From contig CAZMEV010000003.1 in the NCBI GenBank assembly GCA_964565375.1, positions 9,523-73,522 of the forward strand: 64,000 nucleotides of DNA, written 5' to 3'. The stretch is from SLAN01 sp964565375. GTDB taxonomy: Bacteria; Spirochaetota; Spirochaetia; DSM-27196; SKKC01. Made by a program: the position numbers and the translations under genes. A model generated the notes under the pieces. That model was given only the letters and a program-made list of their open reading frames with translations, was not told the DNA's origin and did not search any database. Below, one piece after another: positions 1 to 7,864 of the stretch (positions are counted from its first letter, which is position 1; each line of letters begins with the position of its first letter).

Positions 1-825
1 GGTACCACGCCATGTCCATGTATTTCCGTTGCTGAGGTCATAGTTGATTTCAAACTCTTCTTCGTATGCATAAGGGCGTCCGTATTCCCTGTCCCACCAG
101 TGGCGCTGCCTGGAGTATCCGGTGATGCGTTCAGGGTAAAGCCCATCTCTGAAACCGGGAATACGATAAAACATGTTATAGCGCAGCTCGAATATGTCGT
201 AGATGACTCCGTCCTGCTCCTCTGTTCCAACATATTCATAGCTCACCGGTATGCTGAACTCCTCCACCGCATCTATTCCGAAACTTTCGCGAAGATCGAC
301 GACCTCACGTCCCTCACCCGCCCATGTATCTCCGAGCTCGAGTGCACGCTCGGGGAAAAGCGGCACATCCCGGACCATGGGCCGGGAGGCTCCCTCAGGG
401 ACAGAATCCCTGCCATATTCGTCGCGCTCGTATTCGACGTTGTATTCACGGCCCAGGGCGAAGGCAGAGGCCCCATCTGTGTTCTCCCGTGAGACCTGCC
501 AACGCACATTCAGACGACCCGATCCATCTTCAAGGTCGGTTACATGAACTGCTATCCTGTTCAGTACCTCTTCACTATGGTTGAAACTACCATTGATAAA
601 TGCCCTGGCGCTTACGCGGCTGAGAATGCGGTAGTGCTCTCCATCGAGATACAGATATCGAAAGGTCCGCCCTTCGCCGTTTTCCTGCCTGTACGGATCT
701 CTGCCGTCGCCGTTCGCATGGGCAAGATCAGCACCGAATGCAAGCAATCCTGCAAGCAGAAGCACAGGTAGCATGTGCCTGCGAGCGATAAATGCTTGCG
801 TGTGACAATTACGCAAATGACTCAT
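1..825 (-). CDS. Exported protein of unknown function, C-terminus cut by window edge
   Basis: The reading frame is open from about 825 to the window edge and has no stop here, so the 3' end of the gene is missing. The product starts with a positively charged stretch and a hydrophobic segment ending near LAHA, a likely signal peptide. The mature part is rich in Tyr, Arg and acidic residues (for example GDTWAGEGREV) and has a beta-rich look, with a Trp/Tyr-rich end near FEINYDLSNG. Spirochaetes have secreted proteins of this general style, sometimes followed by an OmpA domain, but that domain would lie outside the window. The start is uncertain: ATG at 825 gives a normal signal peptide but has no Shine-Dalgarno, while ATG at 774 would lack the charged n-region. 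A TATCAT hexamer at 840-835 could be a -10 box for this gene. Confidence 0.6.
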   Translation of the reverse strand, partial: MSHLRNCHTQAFIARRHMLPVLLLAGLLAFGADLAHANGDGRDPYRQENGEGRTFRYLYLDGEHYRILSRVSARAFINGSFNHSEEVLNRIAVHVTDLEDGSGRLNVRWQVSRENTDGASAFALGREYNVEYERDEYGRDSVPEGASRPMVRDVPLFPERALELGDTWAGEGREVVDLRESFGIDAVEEFSIPVSYEYVGTEEQDGVIYDIFELRYNMFYRIPGFRDGLYPERITGYSRQRHWWDREYGRPYAYEEEFEINYDLSNGNTWTWRGT

Positions 826-948
826 AATTCGCATATGATACCACACATCGGCCACTTTCTTGACAAAGCCACGGCCGCAGTCTATCGTCGAATTGACTAC
901 TAGCAGACCGGCAGCCGTCGGAAGCAGTGCATATTAATCAGGAATACA

Positions 949-2127
949 GTGGTGGGCCGGACTACGAAACAAGTAAATGACGCGGGGCATGTCTCAAAGA
1001 AGAGGCTGTTACCGCAGCTTACCGCACTCGAACGCTACGTTTATCCGCTTGCCGTACGAAGGCGTGATTTTCTCATAGAGACCGGAGAGCTCTCAGACGG
1101 AGGCGCTCATCTTCTGCTCCCGGCATTACCTCACATGAAGAAACCAAGCGGGCCGGGGACAAATGTGCTTGTCATCGCGTCATCTGTAGAGGCGGTACGA
1201 AAAGCCGGCGCCTCAGTGCGGCGTATTTCCGAGTTGAAGTGGCTCGATGACAGGGTTCTTCACCTCGATTCGGAAGAGGCCACGCGGAAAGAAGCCGGTC
1301 AGATCGGACAAAACCCGAACGTAATCGTAGCAACGAGTGACCGGATCATCGATCATCTGCGGCGTGATAATTTGAGCCTTGATCACGTACATGCCGTTGT
1401 TGTAGATGAACCGGAGAGCGATACCGCGGAAGGTTTCAACGTAGACGTACAGTTAATTCTGTCGAAACTCCCTCGCAGGCCTCATATCGCGGCATTTACA
1501 CCGCGGCTGCATGAGGAAACGGGAGCACTTATTGCACTGCTGCGACGGCCCCGGGTCCGCGAACGTGAGGACTGGCAGTCAGCCGGTCCGAGCGAAAAAT
1601 CTTCGCGAAAGGAGCAAACCGTGAGCAGACAGGAAACCAGTGAGAAAGCAAAAGACGAAACGGACAAAAAAACAGACAAACAGAGTTCCGGGGCGTCTCC
1701 CGACAAAGTGAAAGAGCAAATCCAGGAAGTTCTTCGTCAAATTCATGAGGAGGAAAACCCGGACGAACTCAATTATTACCGAAAAATGGTCCGGAAGCAT
1801 GTGCCCTTCTTTATGCGTGGCTATTTCATGGCGTTCCTTGCCAAAAACGGTGGAATCCCGAAACACAAGAAGAAAGATGCCGGCCAGTACACCAGCATGT
1901 TCATCGGGGTCGGAAAGAATCGCCGTGTATTTCCCCGGGACCTCATACAGCTATTTTCAAGCGTAGACGAGATTTCCGCAGAGGATATTGGAGAAATAAA
2001 GATTCTTGACAATTACAGCTTTGCCGAAATCACAACCGAAAAAGCCCCGGCTCTCATTCGGGAGCTTAACGGTACCGATTACCGTGGTCGAAAGCTCACA
2101 GTAAACTTTGCCCGCCGCAAGGACTGA
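949..2127 (+). CDS. Degenerate DEAD-box helicase-like protein with C-terminal DbpA RNA-binding domain
   Basis: The 392-residue product begins with a GTG start preceded by AGGA. Residues 1-210 resemble a worn RecA-like helicase domain. A motif Ib-like IVATSDRIIDHL is followed by VVVDEPESD at about 151-159, where a DEAD-box enzyme has VxDEAD. No P-loop of the AxTGxGKT type is visible, and the second RecA domain (motifs V and VI) is missing. A charged, Lys/Glu-rich linker (about 205-255) leads into a helical part and then a DbpA/CsdA-type RNA-binding fold (about 318-392, MFIGVGKNRRVFPRDL through GRKLTVNFARR). DbpA-type domains bind structured RNA such as 23S rRNA. The inference is an RNA-binding protein that no longer works as an ATP-driven helicase, perhaps in ribosome biogenesis. 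It stands alone, divergent from the exported-protein gene. Confidence 0.75.
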   Translation: MVGRTTKQVNDAGHVSKKRLLPQLTALERYVYPLAVRRRDFLIETGELSDGGAHLLLPALPHMKKPSGPGTNVLVIASSVEAVRKAGASVRRISELKWLDDRVLHLDSEEATRKEAGQIGQNPNVIVATSDRIIDHLRRDNLSLDHVHAVVVDEPESDTAEGFNVDVQLILSKLPRRPHIAAFTPRLHEETGALIALLRRPRVREREDWQSAGPSEKSSRKEQTVSRQETSEKAKDETDKKTDKQSSGASPDKVKEQIQEVLRQIHEEENPDELNYYRKMVRKHVPFFMRGYFMAFLAKNGGIPKHKKKDAGQYTSMFIGVGKNRRVFPRDLIQLFSSVDEISAEDIGEIKILDNYSFAEITTEKAPALIRELNGTDYRGRKLTVNFARRKD

Positions 2128-2267
2128 CTTCCGGCCGGCAGCAGCATTCTCCGGCCGCCACCGGCCCCGGCCGGAACGTTAAAACTCTATTGAAGCTGAA
2201 TCGGGGTATTGAGCTCGTAGATCCGGATCCGGCCCCGACCGGTACTGCTCCACGATAGTGAACTGAG
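2128..2267. other. Intergenic stretch with GC-rich inverted repeats
   Basis: The 140 bases between two convergent genes contain several CCGGCCGG-type blocks that can pair with one another. No T-run follows, so this is not a canonical intrinsic terminator, although it could act as a bidirectional transcription block. Confidence 0.3.
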
Positions 2268-3476
2268 TTACAGGATCAAGGGGAGAACGCGGACAAGAAT
2301 CGTAAAGTTCAAAAGCATCCCTGCAGCCAGTATCACAAGTGCCACGAACTCCCACAGATACGCTTCGACAGCGCTTCTGCGTGATCTCCGTTCGGGATAA
2401 AACGGCAAGACTGCAAGCTCCGCCATTGGATCCTCCGGTTGGACGATTCTGCCTTCCTTTTCGGCCCCCGCCACAATCCATGTACTCTCACGAGCAGCTG
2501 CAGAGTCCGTGCGGAAGATCGCACCACGCTCAACATACTTCTGCACCTCTTCTCTCGGAACCGGCCGCATTACGTAACGCTCCCCATCCGGCAACACGGT
2601 ATGCGAATCCCCACTTTCTGAAGGCGTTGTAAAGATGAGCGATAATTTCAATAGATCACGCCAGGCCCTTTTTGCGCGGCCTTTCATCCAGAGCTTCCGG
2701 TACAGGAAAAAACCAACCACGCCGGGCGGCAGTAATGGCAACAGTGGAACAGCGGCAAGCCCGAGAGTCAGGATAGCCGTGGCAAAGGCTCCGGGCGCAG
2801 CGAATGCCTGCACGGCAATGATAACAAGTACGAACATACCGGCTATGAGTGATGGAGGGGTCAGGGCGTTCCAGTACTCGTTGCGTTCGCGTCCGAACCA
2901 GATTGCCCTCGCGAGAAGATCGCCACGATTTCCGTCATAGAGAATAACGAGCGGATCATCGCGTCTTGTTCCGCGAAACACAGGCATGCCTTTCTCCGAC
3001 TCCAGCTGTCCCGAGACGAACACCTGCGTCCCTTCAGTAAGACTGGTCATATGCTTCCACGGCGCGATTTCCGGTGAAGACAGCGTGTAGAGCAACGTCT
3101 CGAAATTCGCACGGGGATCGCTTTGTGCAGGACTCGGAGCAAGGCCTTCGGGCAAGAGGTAGATGCAGCCGCCTGCCATATCGACCTCAATGGAGTTCTG
3201 GCCGTCACTGACCCAAAGTCGGTCGTCGTCCTGGAGAGCTTCCAACGTACCGAAGAACCGGAAAGTTCCCACAGTTTTTTCACCGCGATGAACGGCGGCC
3301 ACCGCTTCGCGATTCGCCGTGGGATTCAACGCCGCCTCCAGCATACCGCTGCGAAACCGCCGCCATCTGGCCCTGGACGTCAGCACGCCGATACCCGGAA
3401 TCAGGAGAAAAAAAACTGCTGCTGTCAACAGAGAAACGCTAATGTTCACACCTGTCGCACCGCCGGGCCTGCACAT
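2268..3476 (-). CDS. Multi-pass membrane protein of unknown function
   Basis: About 402 residues if translation starts at the ATG at 3476. A TTG at 3506 and a GTG at 3449 are in frame alternatives, and none has a strong ribosome-binding site. An N-terminal membrane segment is followed by a roughly 170-residue soluble part, two central hydrophobic segments rich in Ala, Leu and Pro, a second soluble part, and a C-terminal membrane segment. The soluble part mentions no recognisable catalytic motif. No family is assigned. The overall plan (membrane anchor, beta-rich soluble domain, membrane pair) recalls GIDE-like membrane proteins, but this is only an impression. It is divergent from the metallo-hydrolase gene next door. 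Confidence 0.6.
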   Translation of the reverse strand: MCRPGGATGVNISVSLLTAAVFFLLIPGIGVLTSRARWRRFRSGMLEAALNPTANREAVAAVHRGEKTVGTFRFFGTLEALQDDDRLWVSDGQNSIEVDMAGGCIYLLPEGLAPSPAQSDPRANFETLLYTLSSPEIAPWKHMTSLTEGTQVFVSGQLESEKGMPVFRGTRRDDPLVILYDGNRGDLLARAIWFGRERNEYWNALTPPSLIAGMFVLVIIAVQAFAAPGAFATAILTLGLAAVPLLPLLPPGVVGFFLYRKLWMKGRAKRAWRDLLKLSLIFTTPSESGDSHTVLPDGERYVMRPVPREEVQKYVERGAIFRTDSAAARESTWIVAGAEKEGRIVQPEDPMAELAVLPFYPERRSRRSAVEAYLWEFVALVILAAGMLLNFTILVRVLPLIL

Positions 3477-3529
3477 GTGCTTGCCCGCTTGCTTACGCGG
3501 ATACAAGCGTCTATGCTCGATTCCATCAT

Positions 3530-4207
3530 ATGATTGAACGCCTTATAGTCGGCCCATTGAACACCAACACGTATATCGTAACAGTGGCGAAAAAACAGTG
3601 CATTATCATAGATCCCGGGGCCGAGGCTGACCGGATTCTTGAGCGTCTTGAGGTACTAAACGTCACACCTCGTGCAATTCTGTTTACCCATGGTCACCTC
3701 GATCATATTGCATCCGCTGCTCAGATAATACGCGCATTCCCGGACTATCGCGCTCCTGCTCTCCTTCATCCCGCAGACTTGCCTCTGGTGGCAAGGGAAG
3801 ATCCAAGCGCGGGGCGCGAAATTTTTGAGCGTTTCGGACCGGAAGCTCTACAAGCCTACGAGGAAATGCGCGCCGATCTACCTTCCGACTACGACACCCT
3901 GGACCCATCGACACTTATTGAAGATACCGACTTTACAGTAATGCATACGCCCGGGCACACCCCCGGAAGTGTTTCTCTGTACAGCGAGTCCAGGGCTGTT
4001 GTTTTTTCCGGTGACACTCTGTTCTTCAAGGCGGTAGGAAGAACAGATTTCGAGTATTCAGACCCGAATGCGCTCGATCTCAGCATTCGGCAGACACTAT
4101 TCAGCCTTCCAGGAGAAACCCGGCTGTTCCCGGGACACGGACCGAACTCGACAATCGAACGGGAAATCACAAGTAATCCGTTCTCCAAAGATCACACCAT
4201 GGTATAG
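3530..4207 (+). CDS. Metallo-beta-lactamase-fold hydrolase, glyoxalase II-like
   Basis: The 225-residue protein has the full metal-binding signature: THGHLDH at residues 53-59, a later His in MHTPGHTPGS, an Asp in FSGDTLF, and a final His in FPGHG. These bind two metal ions (Zn or Fe) in the family. The length and the compact C-terminus fit the YcbL/hydroxyacylglutathione hydrolase-like group, which hydrolyses thioesters such as S-lactoylglutathione. The substrate cannot be told from sequence. It has no signal peptide and should be cytoplasmic. There is no clear Shine-Dalgarno before the ATG. Confidence 0.85.
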   Translation: MIERLIVGPLNTNTYIVTVAKKQCIIIDPGAEADRILERLEVLNVTPRAILFTHGHLDHIASAAQIIRAFPDYRAPALLHPADLPLVAREDPSAGREIFERFGPEALQAYEEMRADLPSDYDTLDPSTLIEDTDFTVMHTPGHTPGSVSLYSESRAVVFSGDTLFFKAVGRTDFEYSDPNALDLSIRQTLFSLPGETRLFPGHGPNSTIEREITSNPFSKDHTMV

Positions 4208-4290
4208 ACAGCTGCGGCTACAAAGACAAATCGGGCACAGCCGCATTCCGGGATACCCTGCATCCCGGCACTTGCTGACCGGCCGTGGTA

Positions 4291-4314
4291 GGTAGCCGGA
4301 ACTATCCGGCTACC
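4291..4314. repeat. Perfect 10-bp inverted repeat with a stop codon in its loop
   Basis: GGTAGCCGGA and its exact complement flank a 4-base loop. The loop holds the TAG stop of the minus-strand gene ending at 4302, so the 3' end of that mRNA would fold over its own stop codon. It lies between convergent genes. A T-run is absent, so it is at most an atypical terminator or an mRNA 3' stabiliser. Confidence 0.6.
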
Positions 4315-4682
4315 TCAAATACGCTTCCTGTCTCATACGTGCCGCTGCCATAGGCTTGTCCGTATGCCGAGTGTGCTATCGCATGGTGGAGACGCTCAGC
4401 TTCCCGGACAATTTCGTTGTAAGACACGGCGCGAGAGTTGTCTCGAGCCGTTGCCGCCGATTCTCCGGTAACACTCGCGTACCGTCCGATAAGACTGTTA
4501 ATAATAAACAGCCGGTTTACGCTCAGGCCGGATGAAGATTCTTCGGCCGGAACGCCTTTGACATGCTCAAACTGGGCATGCGCGTTCAAACCCGAGACCG
4601 GAAATGTCACTTTTCCGGTTCCAAATCGTGCACTGGCAAACGCGGATGGAGTTATCGTCGAAGGAATAACCGAAGTGCTCAT
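4302..4682 (-). CDS. Conserved-looking hypothetical protein
   Basis: The 126-residue product has no membrane segment, signal peptide or known motif. The N-terminal half is low in charge (Ser, Thr, Ala, Phe), and the C-terminal half is helical with REAERLHHAIAHSAYGQAYGSGTYE, a His/Tyr-rich segment. A strong AAGGAGG lies 15 bases ahead of the ATG and a weaker GGAAG directly ahead of it. It follows the DksA-like gene on the same strand with a 53-base gap and may be co-transcribed with it. Codon use looks like that of its neighbours, which argues for a real gene. Confidence 0.5.
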   Translation of the reverse strand: MSTSVIPSTITPSAFASARFGTGKVTFPVSGLNAHAQFEHVKGVPAEESSSGLSVNRLFIINSLIGRYASVTGESAATARDNSRAVSYNEIVREAERLHHAIAHSAYGQAYGSGTYETGSVFEVAG

Positions 4683-4735
4683 CTTCCGATTTCCGACCCT
4701 CCTTATTAGAGATATCGGTAAACCGGGCGTAAGCT

Positions 4736-5137
4736 TTATCGATTTCGGCGTTCTACCTCATTCTGATACTCTACGGTATACAAAGCATACGGTATCGCCT
4801 CCAGCCGCTCGCGCGGAATCGGTTTGCCGGTTTTGAGACAATACCCGTAGGTGCCGTTTTCGATTCTCGATAAGGCGCTTTCAATCAACCGAAGCCGTCG
4901 GACCTCCTGATCGCCCAGTTCACCGAGGACCCTCTTATCAAGATCCGTGCTCGCAATATCGACAATATCCTTTGATTCTTCGGCGCCCACGATTTCCTTG
5001 AACTCATCGTTCTCAGCTGCGAGGTTCTCGAGGATTTCCTTTTTCATCGTAAGAAGCTTCTGCTTCATCTCCGCTACAAACGCTTCATCCATAACAGACG
5101 TTCTCTCCATTGGTGCACGACTTGAAGGTGCTTTCAT
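4736..5137 (-). CDS. DksA/TraR-family protein lacking most zinc-finger cysteines
   Basis: The product (about 133 residues) has the DksA layout: an N-terminal coiled-coil pair (MKQKLLTMKKEILENLAAEN and a second helix with DKRVLGELGDQEVRRL), then the ENGTYGYC...GKPIPRERLEAIPYALY segment. DksA proteins bind the RNA polymerase secondary channel and tune initiation, often with ppGpp. Typical members have four Cys binding zinc. Here only the first Cys is present and the partner positions are Lys, Tyr and Gln, so the zinc site is lost. The start at 5137 is chosen because AGGAG lies nine bases ahead of that ATG, while the upstream ATG at 5146 abuts it. The gene is divergent from infA, the order also known in Treponema. 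Confidence 0.85.
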   Translation of the reverse strand: MKAPSSRAPMERTSVMDEAFVAEMKQKLLTMKKEILENLAAENDEFKEIVGAEESKDIVDIASTDLDKRVLGELGDQEVRRLRLIESALSRIENGTYGYCLKTGKPIPRERLEAIPYALYTVEYQNEVERRNR

Positions 5138-5212
5138 GGCACGCATCTCCTGTGTTCGTCAAGAACATTTGTACTCAAAAAAGGTTACACCTTTCTCTGC
5201 ATTTCACATAAC

Positions 5213-5218
5213 TTGACA
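5213..5218 (+). promoter_or_regulatory. Candidate -35 element of the infA promoter
   Basis: A perfect TTGACA sits 52 bases ahead of the infA start. Seventeen bases downstream there is only a weak -10 match (ATACCA), so the assignment is tentative. Confidence 0.35.
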
Positions 5219-5270
5219 CGCGACAAGCAGTTAACATACCATCCGATAACGAATTATCGAGGGAGGAGCT

Positions 5271-5489
5271 GTGGCAAAAGAAGAAGCTATAGAAGTGGAA
5301 GGTATTGTGAAAGAATCACTGCCGAATACTATGTTCCGGGTAGAATTGCAGAACGGTCATGTTATTCTGACCCATTTATCCGGAAAAATGCGTAAGCACT
5401 ACATCCGCATCGTACCAGGTGATAAGGTGAAAGTCGCGCTTTCTCCATACGATCTGACACGTGGCCGGATCATTTATCGTGAGCGTTAA
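5271..5489 (+). CDS. infA: Translation initiation factor IF-1
   Basis: The 72-residue protein has the IF-1 pattern throughout: MAKEEAIEVEGIV, FRVELQNGHVILTHLSGKMRKHYIRI, PGDKVKVALSPYDLTRGRI. IF-1 is an OB-fold protein that occupies the ribosomal A site during initiation. Translation starts at GTG, with GGGAGGAG just upstream. The length is exactly that of the family. It is transcribed away from the DksA-like gene. Confidence 0.97.
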   Translation: MAKEEAIEVEGIVKESLPNTMFRVELQNGHVILTHLSGKMRKHYIRIVPGDKVKVALSPYDLTRGRIIYRER

Positions 5490-5647
5490 CCCCTCCTGAC
5501 AGAAACCACGCGTGCCTCTGACACAAGGCGCGCGAGTCTTTAAACACGAAACACCGTGCCGCCGTTTCAGCTCACAGCGGTGGAGTTGAGCGTTAAAACA
5601 AAAGAATACTGGTAAAGACGAACAGCAAACGAGTAAGACGTAAAGAT

Positions 5648-5755
5648 TCTCCGCGCCGTGGAGCGGAACCCTGGCTCAGGCGGGCGCAGAGATTTGAATC
5701 TCGGCTTCGCATTGCCGTAGAGGCATGCACTATGCACGAGTCCAGGCGCGGGAGA
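5648..5755. other. Structured intergenic segment, possible small RNA
   Basis: The 271 bases between infA and the Smr gene contain no convincing coding frame. Within them, about 108 bases are closed by complementary ends (TCTCCGCGCC with GGCGCGGGAGA, one bulged base). The interior holds a GCAGAGAT/ATCTCGGC hairpin and GAGGCATGCAC/TATGCAC blocks. This could be a small structured RNA on either strand. It does not match tmRNA, RNase P, SRP or 6S signatures that can be recognised by eye. Confidence 0.3.
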
Positions 5756-5760
5756 GGTGA

Positions 5761-6228
5761 CTACACGTCCTTTATGGCTACCCAGATTGCGCCGCTGCCG
5801 CCGAGTTCGCGCGGAGGCGTGCCTGACTGACCGGCGATGCTGCTGGCCTCCAACTCTTCGAGAGTAATTCGTTTGAGGATCGGTTCACTCTGACTGTGAT
5901 TGCCTTTGCCATGCACGATCAGAACCTTTTTCAAGCCTCGGGCCCTGGACTCAGTAAGGAACCGCCGTATACTCCGCCTCGCATGGTTTCCACTCATTCC
6001 ATGAAGATCGAGGGAGTCTTCCGGAGGCAAACGTTTCAGCGACCGCTGTCTCCTCGTCTCTTCCTCATTCAAGCCCAGCTCATCTGCAGCGTCATCCTCA
6101 GGAACATCAGACTCACCGGGAGGATACTGATCTATCATTGCTGCCAGCGTGTCAGCATCGTCCCCGAGAATCGTTTCTTTTCGTTTCTTTCGCTCCCACT
6201 TTTCCAGAATCTCACCGAAATCACTCAT
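5761..6228 (-). CDS. Smr-domain protein
   Basis: The roughly 155-residue product has a charged N-terminal half and a C-terminal Smr domain with the signatures SLDLHGMSGNHARRSIRRFL and KKVLIVHGKGNHS, then an AIWVAIKD end. Stand-alone Smr domains are found in nucleases or nucleic-acid-binding proteins, including those acting on stalled ribosomes and recombination intermediates. The exact role is not known here. The ATG at 6228 is preferred because AGGAGAG stands seven bases upstream. An in-frame ATG at 6258 lies inside the duplicated sequence downstream of batC and has no ribosome-binding site. Confidence 0.85.
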   Translation of the reverse strand: MSDFGEILEKWERKKRKETILGDDADTLAAMIDQYPPGESDVPEDDAADELGLNEEETRRQRSLKRLPPEDSLDLHGMSGNHARRSIRRFLTESRARGLKKVLIVHGKGNHSQSEPILKRITLEELEASSIAGQSGTPPRELGGSGAIWVAIKDV

Positions 6229-6239
6229 TCTTATCTCTC

Positions 6240-6306
6240 CTGTTACAACGTAGGACATGATGGTTCACCAACCTGTTTTACAACCCAGGCCATGACGGTT
6301 CACCAA
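6240..6306. repeat. Tandem duplication spanning the stop codon of the batC-like gene
   Basis: Two imperfect copies (6240-6271 and 6273-6306) share the blocks ACAAC, CATGA and GGTTCACCAA. The right copy contains the TGA stop (6302-6300) of the minus-strand TPR lipoprotein gene, and the left copy lies directly downstream. The pattern is that of a gene 3' end copied once in tandem. The same architecture recurs at other sites in this window. Confidence 0.75.
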
Positions 6307-6899
6307 TCATCGACATCTTCAGGGGCCTGAAACTCGTCCTGTAACTCGTAGCGCTGTTGCTCCTGACTCCTGAGTTGCTCGAAAACCTCCTGGCTGTCGG
6401 AGTCAAGCTCACCGGGCTCCGGCTCTTCCACGGCGGCCGCCGCTTCCGCTCCTCCGGCCCGTTGCCACCGCTCGAACGAAAGCTCAAGGTTTCGTTTGGC
6501 AGGCTCCCGTTCCGGATAAACCAGGAGCGCCTCGCGAAATGCCCCATACGCCCTCTCATACCGACCCTGTTCGAAGTGCAGAACGCCGGTATTAAACGCC
6601 GTACGAAAGAGTATTTCTCCTTCAGAAGCAAGATCGCCGGCGCTGCTCCATCCGTCGAGCGCTCCGTCGATATCGCCGACGGCATAACTGACCGTCCCTA
6701 TATTATAGTCCCTAAGTGCCTCCAGATTCCTGTTATTCGAGGAATCCCCTACGGGAATCCCTTCGTACAACTCACGGGCACGCTCATATCTGCCCTGACT
6801 GAACTCAAAGTTTCCATAAGTCAGGCGTCCGTGCCTTTCAGCGAAGGTACAGCCGGAGAGCACAATAAACAAGGCTACTATCAGAACATATCGCGCCAT
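6300..6899 (-). CDS. TPR lipoprotein of the Bat operon (BatC-like)
   Basis: The 199-residue protein starts with a short lipoprotein signal (VLIVALFIVLSGC, Cys 17), so it is probably membrane-anchored on the outer face of the inner membrane or in the outer membrane. Tetratricopeptide-like helical pairs follow (NFEFSQGRYERARELYEG, NTGVLHFEQGRYERAYGAFREALLVYP), then an acidic Gln-rich tail. In Bat operons the TPR protein is thought to scaffold the VWA partners. It overlaps the upstream VWA gene by 19 bases and is the last gene of the operon. Confidence 0.8.
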   Translation of the reverse strand: MARYVLIVALFIVLSGCTFAERHGRLTYGNFEFSQGRYERARELYEGIPVGDSSNNRNLEALRDYNIGTVSYAVGDIDGALDGWSSAGDLASEGEILFRTAFNTGVLHFEQGRYERAYGAFREALLVYPEREPAKRNLELSFERWQRAGGAEAAAAVEEPEPGELDSDSQEVFEQLRSQEQQRYELQDEFQAPEDVDDW

Positions 6900-7864
6900 C
6901 TGACTATCCTCGTTGCCACTATTGTGATCGCAAAAACTATCGCAAATGCGCTGAAAAGACTATATCGCTGTCTTGGCCGGACACGAAACTCTCCCCCCCC
7001 CTGCTCGAGCGACAGTAATCCTTCTTCAATGCGAGTCAACGCGTCCGCGTCCGACAGATTCGCATAGATACCACGCGTTGCTTCGGCGATACGCTGAAGC
7101 GTGCGTTCATCAAGTGCCGAGATAACAACGTCGCCATCGGAGTCACGAATCAGTTCGCCGTCCGGGAGCCTGATCGTGGTGCCATCCGGATCTCCTACAC
7201 CAATTACAAAGATCGGTACTCCAATCCCGGCTGCGCGTCCGGCGGCAGAGACAGCGTCGCCAGCAAGATCTTCGCCGTCAGAAACAAGGACTATGGCCCC
7301 GTGCCGATTACTTCCGCTTGGAAGCCCTTCAATCGCTTCAGATATTCCGGCTCCCACGTCTGTTCCGGGCGTTGTTATCATACCCGGACCCGCTGAAGAC
7401 AGCACATATTCCAGTGCTATTCTGTCACCGGTCACCGGCAGAACCCGAGTGGCGCCTCCGCGAAATACAGTGAATCCTACCCGGCTGTCAGGGAAACGTT
7501 CCACCAGGGAGCTGACCGCGTCAACAGATGCTTCGAGTCGGGAGGGTTGTACGTCATCAGCATACATGCTCCGGCTGACATCGAACGCAACGGAAATGTC
7601 AAGCCGGCTCCGCTCACTTTCGACTTCCTCCTCACCCCAGACAGGACCGGAAAGGGCGAGAATAATGGCGGTAAACATAAGAAGGCTCGACAGAGATGAA
7701 ATGACCCACTTAACCCGCAGTACACGCTCAACATCACCACGGTCCTGCTCGGGAATCAGGGAACGTATATCACGCAATCCCAGCATGTACGCCCGAAAGA
7801 GAATCGCAGACACTGGTATAAGTCCAGCCAGGGCCCAAAGCACAACAGGATGTTCGAAGCTCAT
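6881..7864 (-). CDS. VWA-domain membrane protein (BatB-like)
   Basis: The 327-residue protein has two N-terminal membrane segments (about 8-24 and 52-74), a von Willebrand factor A domain, and one C-terminal membrane segment. The metal-ion-dependent adhesion site is complete: DVSRSM at 95-100, TPGTDVG, and the VSDGED loop. The topology places the VWA domain between anchors, as in BatA/BatB. Its start overlaps the end of the upstream VWA gene in an ATGA, so the two are translationally coupled. Bat proteins have been linked to oxygen tolerance and envelope stress in several bacteria. Confidence 0.88.
   Translation of the reverse strand: MSFEHPVVLWALAGLIPVSAILFRAYMLGLRDIRSLIPEQDRGDVERVLRVKWVISSLSSLLMFTAIILALSGPVWGEEEVESERSRLDISVAFDVSRSMYADDVQPSRLEASVDAVSSLVERFPDSRVGFTVFRGGATRVLPVTGDRIALEYVLSSAGPGMITTPGTDVGAGISEAIEGLPSGSNRHGAIVLVSDGEDLAGDAVSAAGRAAGIGVPIFVIGVGDPDGTTIRLPDGELIRDSDGDVVISALDERTLQRIAEATRGIYANLSDADALTRIEEGLLSLEQGGGEFRVRPRQRYSLFSAFAIVFAITIVATRIVRWRDMF

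Noticed and set aside
5648..5755. Possible selenocysteine tRNA or other long-arm tRNA in the infA-Smr gap (TTCAAA loop and 7-bp closing stem)
   Set aside because: The anticodon-like arm does not pair correctly, no canonical T-loop is present, and arm lengths do not fit.
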